From contig CM030862.1 of assembly GCA_018105865.1 (NCBI GenBank), positions 12,617,274 to 12,681,273 of the forward strand: a DNA stretch of 64,000 nt, in the 5' to 3' direction. The notes beneath the pieces were generated by a model, which saw nothing but the letters and a program-made list of their open reading frames with translations, was not told where the DNA came from and did not search any database. Shown here one piece after another: positions 1-8,650 of the stretch (position 1 is its first letter; the number at the start of each line of letters is the position of its first letter). This DNA is from Metaphire vulgaris (Eukaryota; Annelida; Clitellata; Crassiclitellata; Megascolecidae). The position numbers and the translations under genes were made by a program.

Positions 1-27
1 AATATTAATTATGTAACGATAATTATG

Positions 28-38
28 CCGATGATGAC

Positions 39-70
<32 letters not shown>

Positions 71-126
71 CGATGATGATGACGATGATATTGATGATGA
101 TGACGATGATGATGATGATGATTATG
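28..126 (+). repeat. (ATG)n microsatellite next to a splice acceptor
   Basis: An interrupted (ATG)n run ends 12 bp before the acceptor AG of the first visible receptor exon, leaving almost no pyrimidine tract. Confidence 0.95.
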
Positions 127-138
127 ACGAATTTCCAG

Positions 139-245
139 GAGTGGACTGACGAGCGACTCAAGTGGAACAAGTCTTTCCACCCGATGGACGACGTGGTGGT
201 GGAAGCGAGGAAGCTGTGGAGACCGGAATTCGCTTCCATCAACGG
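139..245 (+). CDS. Nicotinic acetylcholine receptor-like subunit, internal exon (extracellular domain)
   Basis: This exon encodes part of the N-terminal ligand-binding domain of a pentameric Cys-loop channel at the plasma membrane. The frame reads EWTDERLKWNKSF and then LWRPEFASING. These match the W-T-D-x-x-L-x-W stretch and the loop A W-x-P-(D/E) motif of nicotinic subunits. The acceptor is atttccag|gag. The donor is aacgg|gtaatg, giving phase 2, and joining to the exon at 4568 keeps the frame (split Gly codon, then ADEIYGDYG). The open frame upstream of 139 is only an (ATG)n microsatellite, so it is intron rather than protein. Exons for the signal peptide and first strands must lie left of the window. 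Subunit class is judged from the next exon. Confidence is high for family and good for boundaries. Confidence 0.88.
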
Positions 246-976
246 GTAATGCCAAAGATCGTTGATCCTCCCCCCCCCACTCCCACCACCACCACCACCA
301 CCACATCCTCTCCCTCTTTCCTCCCCTCCCCTCCCCTACTCTCGACCAACGTTCGGCATCTCGAAGAGTTTTTCCTGCAAAAATAAGGCGCATCTTTCTG
401 ATTCGTCATCCTGGAAACACGTGAGAATGACGTCACACTATCGTCTGCGTTGATTGGCGGAGGAGACGAATGGGGCGGAGCGGAGACATCCTGAGAGGGG
501 GTCACCCGATCGGGGTCAGAGGTCGCAGGAAGAAGGTGCGAGAACTTCCTGCGGTGGGGGGGGTGGGGACGGGGAAAAGAGGGGGCGGGCGTTGCGGTCG
601 AAGGCGTCATTTTATCGATTGGCGTGAGGAGGGAGTGTTGGCGGCTGTTAGATTGATTCGAGCACCCTCCCCCGGCCCCCTCGACCCCAATCGATCCACT
701 TCGAAGTTCGGACTCCGTTTATTATGGATGATATAATAGGCGTTTCATTTCTAGAAACGGCGGAGAAGATAAGAGAAGAATATAAAGAAGACGGAACAAG
801 AACGAAGATCTTTGCTCTTAATAGAAGCCCCCGGCAGCAGTCACTGCGCATAAATAGTTTGCCATTTAGTCTCGCTCCCCTCCTTCCCTCTCTCCCTCCC
901 TCCTCGTAGTCTTAAATATCAATTATTTCCTCCGTCTCTTTGGTTTCCATCTTCTCTAAAGATGTCGTCCTCTCTT

Positions 977-1017
<41 letters not shown>

Positions 1018-2056
1018 CCTCCGTTCTTTTCTCCTGTTCTTTGCTCCTTTTCTCTGATCTTGTCTAGCATGCTGTGTTCTTGTTTCGACTTCTTCACTTC
1101 GTATTTTCCTCCGTTTTCTTTCGGGTTATCTATCGCTTCTCTCTCTCGCTAATCTGACAAAATGTTAAGCTATAATTATACTCTCTAAAAGTACTTAAGA
1201 CTGTTTTAAACATTTCGAATCTGTAACAGAAATACTTATGACAACATTTAGATTAGATAGACAAAATATTGGGCAAATTCGATTATACAGTAAAATCTCG
1301 ATAACAAGTACTCGGTTAATAAGGGATTTCTATTGACGATAAATCTTTTTCCGGTTTCCTAAAGTTCGTGTTACAGGAACTTTAGCCTGAGAGTTTCCAA
1401 TAAAATCTCTCAAATGTTTTCTCTGTTTTGGAATTAATAGCGAAAATTCTTCAGTTTAAAGCAGCTTCGGTCTAAAATATACGAGATTCTCGATTTTCTA
1501 CTCGATTTTCTGCAGCTAGAAAAAGTTCCCGCCAATTCGAGCGGCAGTCCAGCCCAGGTTTGCCAGACTGACGCAATGCACCAGATTAATCAATAGCTAA
1601 AAAGACCGAATAAACGCCTTGATCTGCTCTCCTGCCCTCATTCCATCTCTTCTCTCTCTTTCCCTCTCCCTCTCCCTCCCTCTCCCTTTCCCTTTCCCTC
1701 TCCCTGAGGCCCCCATCGAATCTGCTATCAATTTATCGTTCGGGCGTTCTCGGAGAGCGCGCGCCCAGACTTCGTTAGATAGTGTTGTTATATATGGCTG
1801 TCTGGGGGGCATTCGGAGGGTGTGCAATATGGCGCCTGCTAACGAGAGAGACGGTGTCGCCCCCTATCGAATGACGCCCCGCGGTTAAGCTACGTCATCG
1901 TGCGCACGGCACCGCCTTCTCTATGCATGAGGAAATCGCTATTCTGGGGCCGTAATACAGATGCGGCATATAGCTGCAAACCTCCTTCCATAGTGAGGCT
2001 GGACGTGTGAAATGTGCATTGCAAGTACGTTTCTGTCAGTTTGTTTACACACGTGC

Positions 2057-2057
<1 letters not shown>

Positions 2058-2113
<56 letters not shown>

Positions 2114-2277
2114 AGTTGCCTAAACCCACGGTTATCTCTGCGGTTTTGAGCTCCAATTTTAGACAGAAATCAGAATGCGGTACATATAATCCTACCCCAT
2201 GTATATATATATATATATATGTGTGTGTGTATATATATATATATGTATGTATATATATATGTGTATATATATATATA
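2058..2277. repeat. (AT)n and (GT)n microsatellite cluster
   Basis: Two alternating AT blocks (2058-2108 and 2200-2277, the second mixed with GTGTGT) lie either side of unique sequence. Confidence 0.9.
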
Positions 2278-3004
2278 GGGTCGATATAAATAGCGTTATA
2301 CGCAGTGCTTTTTTCACGGATTTAAAGGATGCATATAGAGAGAAGACGACAACAGCAGATCCATGGACGCCATTACTGAACGTGCTTATAAGAGAACCAG
2401 ACATACACACAGAAGCATCTAAACAGACATTTAAGGATAAACATTCCTGTCCATTTACTCATTTACTTACTTGCTTGCTTGCGTCTGAATTCCTAACTAC
2501 CTCTTTTAGTCTTCCAAATGCTAATTTTTAAATCGTAGAAAGGCAGAGAATTCCGATAGATGGCGCTGTTTATATCCAATCCAAGGTCAGAGAGTCTAAC
2601 GCTGCTTTCCTAAAGCATTCATTCGACGCCAGTTCCAGGAAAGCAGTTGGCTCCCAAAGACCTGAAGGGAATGGTTAATACTTAAAGCATTATTACATTC
2701 CCTTCCCTACCTCCCCCATTAATTCCCTCCCTCCCTCCTTTTCGTCTCCCGGATCTCGGCTTTGTTTATATAAATGCCGGATCCTTGATGGTAGGAAAGA
2801 AACCTCTTCCGCCGTAAAGAAAAAGAAAGAACTTCTTCCGTTAAGTTTTGGAGGTGGGGGTTGGGGTTAGGGTGGAGGTGGGGTAGGGGGTCGAGAGATT
2901 GGTTCCTGGTTCGTCGTGCACGGTGCTTGATTGTTTACCGTTTGGAACTCTTTAGAGGCACTCGAAATGGCGAAAATATAACGTCTTAGACTTTCTTTGG
3001 AGGC

Positions 3005-3007
<3 letters not shown>

Positions 3008-3052
<45 letters not shown>
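3008..3052. repeat. (GA)n microsatellite
   Basis: A pure GA run is followed to about 3130 by imperfect GACA/GAGA sequence. Confidence 0.95.
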
Positions 3053-3054
<2 letters not shown>

Positions 3055-3191
3055 GGAGAGACAAAAAAGAGAAGACAGACAGACAGAAAAAGACAGACAG
3101 AAAGAGAGAGACAGAGGGAGGGGAGAGAGACATGACTGAATAGGTTTTAAATGCGTTGTCGAGAAAATTGTCATCAAGATTATATTATTGA

Positions 3192-3271
3192 TTAACCCCT
3201 TAACCGTGTATTTAACTGTAACTCAATGTAAAATGGACGGATATATCTGGGATCCCCAGTTAAGGGGTTAA
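3192..3271 (-). mobile_element. piggyBac-like MITE, copy 1
   Basis: This 80-bp element is bounded by TTAA. Its ends are TTAACCCCTTAAC and GTTAAGGGGTTAA. The core GGACGGATATATCTGGG is the reverse complement of copies 2 and 3 with one change that breaks their palindrome. TTAA boundaries followed by C-rich ends are the piggyBac pattern. Confidence 0.8.
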
Positions 3272-3950
3272 TATATAGATCTAGTGACATTGCGCATTTA
3301 TGATAAGGCAGTCGTTGCTGCCTTCTTTTGACGTTTAGTCAATTTATCTTCGTCGTCGTCGTCGTCTTCATCATCTCGCATTCCCATCGATCAGTCGGCT
3401 TCGTGTCGTATCTTAATCACCCGTGTGACGTCACGAGACACGTTAGGTGCTTACATAATGACGTCATTAAAATTTGCGCAAATAAATGTGACGTTTTTAC
3501 GCTATTCTTCAGCGGTGTTAAAAACGTTGGTGGGCAATTAGAACAGGACTGTACCTTGGAAATATTATTGTCGGCGCTAATTCGATAGAATATTCAGAAA
3601 TTCCGGCAGCGTTTTTATCTATGGAGGCATTTTATGAACAGTGTCAACGCTAGAGTCGGCCACAGTAAATGACTCTAGCGTGGGTCGTTTAATATTCACG
3701 TCCTAAGGCCGCCATATTGTGGTGGTTTTAAAGGGCCTTTGAGGGTCGTGACCCCTAATGGGCACTCCCTGGGTCCCCATCTAGTCGCGCTTTTAGCGCT
3801 ATTGTCCCCTCGTGGCTCGTATGGTTACTCACGGAGCAATCCAACACTCATCTCCGTCATTACTGACAGCATGCGATAGGCCTGTGATCGGATTTAACAA
3901 GATTTTCTAAATGTTTCTATCATCAGAATTTTATTCATTCTTCGTTTAAC

Positions 3951-4030
3951 TTAACCCCTTAACTGGGGATCCCGGATATATCCGTCCATTTTACATTGAG
4001 TTACAGTTAAATACACGGTTAAGGGGTTAA
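3951..4030 (+). mobile_element. piggyBac-like MITE, copy 2
   Basis: This 80-bp element has the same ends and core as the copy at 3192 but lies in opposite orientation 680 bp away. Its central palindrome CGGATATATCCG is intact. Confidence 0.82.
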
Positions 4031-4117
4031 TAAAAAATAGTTTAAATAGTCGTCTTTCTGCGGCTTGTAATTTACTGCGATTGTCGGGATTTCGGCCCAA
4101 TAGAAGTTAAAACCTAT

Positions 4118-4531
4118 GGGGCTGTCCATTAATTACGTCAACAATTTAGGGGGAGGGGGTTTGGAAAAGTTTGACAGTTGTTGACAGGGGGAGGAGGGGG
4201 GTCAAGAGAAGTTGACGTCAACAATTTCACTTTTTTAAAATAATCAAAAACTAGGAAATTTCATAGAATACTACTTATTACAATGGAAAAAAGCATTATA
4301 AAAAAGGTAATCACCACCACATTTTGACACTCGATGAGGAAAAGAGGGAAAAAATGATCATCTCCACAAAAATAATAACCTTGTTATTGGGACCTGTCAT
4401 TGATCTTGGGAGGGGGGGTCAAGAGTTGTTGACGTAATTATGGGGGGTTAAGTGAAAGTTGACAGTTGTTGACAAGGGTGAGGGGGTCAAAAATTGCCCA
4501 AAAATTGTTGACATAATTAATGGACAGCCCC
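4118..4531 (+). mobile_element. ISL2EU/Harbinger-like MITE inside the receptor intron
   Basis: This 414-bp element has near-perfect terminal inverted repeats, GGGGCTGTCCATTAATTACG on the left and the complement (GTTGACATAATTAATGGACA, then GCCCC) on the right, with subterminal GTTGACA and G-rich motifs repeated inward. Both sides are flanked by TAT. The GGGGCTGTCCAT...ACGTCA ends resemble ISL2EU elements as I remember them. No transposase frame is present. Confidence 0.7.
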
Positions 4532-4567
4532 TATATATATATATGGTTGCACACCATTTTTTTGCAG

Positions 4568-5097
4568 AGCCGACGAAATTTATGGCGACTACGGACAGTT
4601 CCGTGCCATCATCGAGCACACAGGAAAGGTCCATTGGGAGCCGGGAGGGGTGTTCAAGACGATCTGCGAGGTCGACATCACCTACTACCCGTTCGACGAA
4701 CAGTGCTGCCGGATCATCTTCGGCGCCTGGTCCTACCACACGTCGAAGATGAACCTGTCGAACATGGAGGACACGGTCAACATGGACTCGTTCGAAAACA
4801 ACGGCGAGTGGGTCATCTATCGAACGCGCGCCGTCAGGAACGAGACGTCGTTCACCAACCCACACGACCGGTTCGCCAACGTCGAATTCCAGATCTACAT
4901 ACGACGTCGCTACACGTTCTACGTCCTCAACGTCATCCTTCCGTCACTGATGACGTCAGTCCTCCTGCTGGCCGTGTTCTTCTGCACTCCGGCCCAGAAA
5001 GTGCAGATCGGGGTCGTGGTACTGCTGTCCTTCCGTATCTTCCTTCTCAATGTCACCGACAGTATTCCAAAGACCTCCGACCACATACCGCTCCTAG
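4568..5097 (+). CDS. Nicotinic acetylcholine receptor-like subunit, exon with Cys-loop, M1 and M2
   Basis: This exon carries the second half of the ligand-binding domain and the pore. Visible in order are VHWEPGGVFKTIC (W-x-P), the Cys-loop CEVDITYYPFDEQCC with 13 residues between its first and last Cys, loop B FGAWSY, and the IRRRYTFYVLNVILP entry to M1. M2 follows as QKVQIGVVVLLSFRIFLL, then IPKTSDHIPLLG. The loop C region (YRTRAVRNETSFTNPHDRF) lacks the vicinal Cys pair of alpha subunits, so this looks like a non-alpha type. The M1-M2 loop is CTPAQK (TPAQK at 4986-5000), with Gln in place of the usual Glu at -1', which suggests altered ion selectivity. The acceptor is tttttttgcag|AGCC and the donor is CCTAG|gtaata (phase 1). 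A transposon lies just upstream and a minisatellite just downstream. Confidence 0.93.
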
Positions 5098-5475
5098 GTA
5101 ATAAATGTTAAACACCTCTTTTAGGCGAATATAGCACACCGCTTTTAGGTAAAAGGAAAATTACACTTTAAGGCAAATATAACACCACTTTTAGGTAAAA
5201 GTAAGACACTACTTTTAGGCGAATATAACACACCACTTTAGGAAAAACTAAACCCACTTTTAGGCGAATATAACACACCGCTTTTAGACGAATATAACAC
5301 ACCACTTTTATGCAAAAGTAAAACACCACTTTTAGGCGAATATAACACACCACTTTTAGGTAAAAGTAAACACCACTTTTAGAAGAAAGGAAAACTACAC
5401 TTTAAGCACACCACTTTTAGGAAAAAGGAAACCCACTTTTAGGTGAAAGTAAAGCACCACTTTAAAGGCGAAATC
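5084..5475 (+). repeat. Minisatellite derived from the exon-intron junction
   Basis: There are roughly 16 imperfect copies of a 23-25-bp unit, CACCACTTTTAGGCGAATATAACA and variants. The first unit overlaps the end of the receptor exon: CATACCGCTCCTAGGTAA at the junction against CACACCGCTTTTAGGTAA in the array. Confidence 0.88.
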
Positions 5476-5644
5476 GTGGGCCACATGACTACCACTTGCA
5501 ATTTACTATTCATATTTATCTCTAAGACTCCTTTCTGTTATAATAAAAATTCGTATAATATCGCCATATTTTAACACATTTATATAAACAAAAGCAACTA
5601 TATATAGAAATGGCGCTCAGATCCTAATGAATCACTCTAACCCA

Positions 5645-5684
<40 letters not shown>

Positions 5685-5751
5685 TTATTATTATTATTAT
5701 TATTTATTATTATTATTATTATTAATTTATTTATTTATTATTATTATTCAG
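5098..5751 (+). other. Intron of the acetylcholine-receptor-like gene, minisatellite plus (ATT)n
   Basis: This 654-bp intron has its first 370 bp made of a 23-25-bp minisatellite and its last 100 bp of (ATT)n running to the acceptor. Between them (about 5480-5640) is AT-rich unique sequence. Confidence 0.85.
5647..5748 (+). repeat. (ATT)n microsatellite up to a splice acceptor
   Basis: An interrupted (ATT)n/(ATTT)n run ends directly at the CAG acceptor of the last receptor exon. Confidence 0.95.
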
Positions 5752-6269
5752 GTGTGTACCTTGCGTGTACGATGGCCATCACCACGATGAGCATGGTCCT
5801 CACCGTCTACGTTCTCAACCTGTACGGCATCTCCGACCGTCCTGTGCCTCCCTGGGCCAGGACCCTCGTCACCGGTTACCTCGCCCGTCTCGTCTGCATG
5901 TGCCGCCGGGTGGACGACGCCCGCGGGGACCACCGGCCCCGGGCATCCTCCTCCGGTCTCTACGGCAACTCGCTGCTCGGGCCCCGGTCCGACTTCAGCC
6001 TCGGCTCCTCTGCTACGGGCAGCGGCGGCGGCGGCGGCGTTCAGACGCTGCGGATGGGGGCCCAGCAGGACCCCGAAAAGACTGCGGCCGAGGCGAAGCA
6101 GAGGGAGCTCGGCTGGGCGAAGGAGTGGCAGCGGTTGGCCGAGGTCGTAGACCGGCTGTTCTTCTGGATTTTTCTCTTTGCGATCGTGTTCACAACTCTC
6201 ATTCTATTCCATCCGCTGGTGCGATCGAGCGACGCCAGAGACCATCCGCCAGGCGGCGAAAACAATTAA
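5752..6269 (+). CDS. Nicotinic acetylcholine receptor-like subunit, last exon with M3, cytoplasmic loop and M4
   Basis: This is the terminal coding exon. It opens with M3, YLACTMAITTMSMVLTVYVL, followed by LNLYG...VPPWAR, which matches the conserved start of the M3-M4 loop (x-P-x-W-x-R). The cytoplasmic loop is short for the family, roughly 100 residues, and is Gly/Ser-rich in the middle (SSATGSGGGGG). It ends in an amphipathic stretch, EWQRLAEVVDRLFFW, that runs into M4 (IFLFAIVFTTLILF). The C-terminal tail is short and ends in a taa stop at 6267-6269. The acceptor ttattattattcag|GTGTG is preceded by about 100 bp of (ATT)n instead of a pyrimidine tract. The split Gly codon with the previous exon keeps the frame. 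No AATAAA was seen close downstream, so the 3' end is undefined. Confidence 0.92.
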
Positions 6270-6433
6270 CCGACCGACCGTTCGCTAGGTGGCGACGATA
6301 ATAATGCAATCAGAATTATCGTTGAAATGTATTTCCACGTAATTGTAGAAGTGTTAAAGTCCGAAGACGAGTAATTTTCCGCCATTTACGGGAAAAGCAG
6401 TGCCCTATTTTGGGGGAATCTAGGGGTAAAACC

Positions 6434-6651
6434 CAGCGCCGTTTTAAGGAGTTTGGGGGCCCTAGGTATTTTTAACATTAGCGCCAAAAAGTGGCGATGA
6501 CCATTAAATTTTTTTCTCGTCAGACTTTTCGAACGCATCAGAAAATCGAAATTCAAGCGACAAACTATTTTTCACCACCCTCCGGAGCCCCTCCATATTT
6601 CGCGGGGCCCTAGGCACGTGCCTACCGTGCCTATGCCCTAAAACGACCCTG
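6434..6651 (-). mobile_element. hAT-like MITE with near-perfect 8-bp target duplication
   Basis: The ends are CAGCGCCGTTTTAAGG and the complement of CAGGGTCGTTTTAGGG. The flanks are gtaaaacc (6426-6433) and gtaacacc (6652-6659), 7 of 8 identical. The GGGGCCCTAGGCACGTGCCT stretch near one end resembles hAT MITE ends I have seen in other animals. Confidence 0.75.
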
Positions 6652-7190
6652 GTAACACCTACTCCCTGTGAAGGTAACAATCTTAGGTTTCAGTCTTCGG
6701 AGTTCCAATTTTTTGGGTGGGACTGGATCGAACCCCACTAGCTTTTTAAAATCGGGCTTTCTACATATTGTGTCATGTCACCATTCTTAAATGCACATGT
6801 GTATACTGCAAGCTAGTTGGGCCTAACTCTGTTAGGCCTTTGAACGCAAACGCTACTTATATAGCGCTAGCTAGCACTGCTTAGGTAATTATTTTTCACT
6901 TGTTGTTAACAACTCGATAATGACGATAAAAATATTTAATGTAAACGTTTTTACAAATTGTCGCATTTTATTTTGTCGATTTTTATTTAGATTTTAGAAA
7001 TTTAAACCAACGCACAAAAACCTAAACATCTAAAATATGAAATACGTGAAAGACGCGGGAGAGAAAACACTGGAAATCCTCAGGATTGAGTTTTCAAAGA
7101 ATTCAGAGAATCGTCACCATGGAGATGTGCTAGTCGGCCGATAGTTCCAACTAATTCGCCAGAGGCGCTAGTATATCAAGTTAAGATGAA

Positions 7191-7376
7191 CATTAGCGTC
7201 GCCACGGGGATGGGCAAATGGGGGCAACTGCCCCAACCCAACCTGCCCCAGACCACCTACCAGATCCGCGCAAATCCGGTGAGAAAGTTTTCTGTGGAGG
7301 GGTGAGGGGTGGGCAAGGAATCTGAAACGCTAGCCCCTTTTGCCTCCCAACCAAAAATTCCTGGCGACGCCACGGC
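7191..7376 (-). mobile_element. hAT-like MITE, GCGTCGCCA family
   Basis: This is an inverted copy of the element at 16373. It runs from CATTAGCGTCGCCACGGGG through GGTGAGAAAGTTTTCTGTGG to CCTGGCGACGCCA. The target duplication is not clear. Confidence 0.7.
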
Positions 7377-7898
7377 GTTCTAAATACAGAAGACGATGGC
7401 CTAAGTTTGCAATAGCGATTGACATCGATGTACTAAAGGATGCTAAAGGTAGTCGCTCAATATTGTACTTGAAATCGATCTCTAACAAGACGAAGTAAGT
7501 TTCAAAAATGCGGTTGAATTTGACGTCGACAAAAAAATGCCTTGATTTTGCATTATTAGCATTATGGAATGACGGGGGTTGTCATGTTGGAGGCGTTCTA
7601 ACGATGTGTAAAATTAAGCCAGGACAAAGTGAGCAAGTCTGCACACTTCAATCTAAGGCTCTAAGTGGCTATGGGTATCATTTTTTTAAAAACTTAGTAC
7701 AAGCAGGGTGATAGTAGTATAGAGATTTGACTGTTCCCTTCGTTACTGGCTAGCACCCACAAACAAGCTGAATGCTGAAAACTCCTTTGAGTTTCTAGTC
7801 ACCATGTACTGATGTCCAGTGCATTGTTAACGTGCGCTATAAAAATTGAGTGCGTAATGAATATAAAATTTGAATGATGGAGTGAAATAATAGGGATA

Positions 7899-7973
7899 CA
7901 GGGTGGCGCGAAAAAAACGGACTAGTCACATTTAGGTTTGCATTTAATATAGTCCATTTTTTGCGCCAACCTA
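7899..7973 (+). mobile_element. Mariner-like MITE
   Basis: This 75-bp element has ends CAGGGTGGCGC and GCGCCAACCTA, TA on both sides, and an interior shared with 56059 (CGGACTAGTCACATTTAGG, then TTTGCATTTAATATAGTCC). Confidence 0.75.
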
Positions 7974-8650
7974 TACAATTGGCATAAATTGAGTCGAATT
8001 CTGTTGGAAAAAGAAAGTCCATTTTTGGAAATTGCGCTACAAAAGACGACAATGTCAGCAATGCTGTCTTCACTTCGTCTATAGACTGTTCATATCGTCA
8101 CAACTGCAGACGGTTAATCTTCATGTTTCACGGACAAAATTAAGTTTCAAGATTATAATCACTAACGCGGGATAGATTTTGGCCGATTTACCGCAAACAC
8201 AAGCTCCGGGTTAGAGGCATATATAACAATTTGCTGAAACGCCCTTAAAAATCTTTTGTTCTCTTCAACCTCATCTCCTCCTCCCCACCCCCACAAAAAT
8301 GATTTCATTTCGTCATAAGAATTTTTGTTATAGCACTATTTTCAAATGCAGTAAATCGCTAATTTAGAATTGTAAATCAGTGGAAAGTTAAACTTAAATA
8401 CGACTGCAGTAAAATACCTACAGTAAAACACGCATAATACTATTAATATACGTAAAATAGTGCGTAATTTACTATCAGCTACTTTTTGTTAAACACTCCC
8501 TTTGCAGAAAGTAGTTCCTAAGACGCGGAAGGTTACAACACTCGACGAAATGAAGTTCCAAAATGACGTCATCGGGCTTTTTCTTCTCGTAAATGTTTCC
8601 GATTTTTGTGCGGCGGCGATACCTCGCGATGACGTCACCGGAAGTGGATG

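Larger units (their letters stand above)
246..4567 (+). other. Intron of the acetylcholine-receptor-like gene
   Basis: This 4.3-kb intron holds no recognisable exon. It contains pyrimidine-rich tracts (about 860-1150 and 1620-1705), (AT)n/(GT)n runs at 2058-2108 and 2200-2277, a (GA)n run at 3008-3052, two inverted piggyBac-like MITEs (3192-3271 and 3951-4030) and an ISL2EU-like element ending 36 bp before the acceptor. Long open frames here come from these simple repeats. Confidence 0.8.
6270..8650. other. Intergenic region between convergent receptor genes
   Basis: No gene is recognisable. The region holds a hAT-like MITE (6434-6651), a GCGTCGCCA-family MITE (7191-7376) and a mariner-like MITE (7899-7973). 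The rest is AT-rich unique sequence and should include the 3' ends of both flanking genes. Confidence 0.7.
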
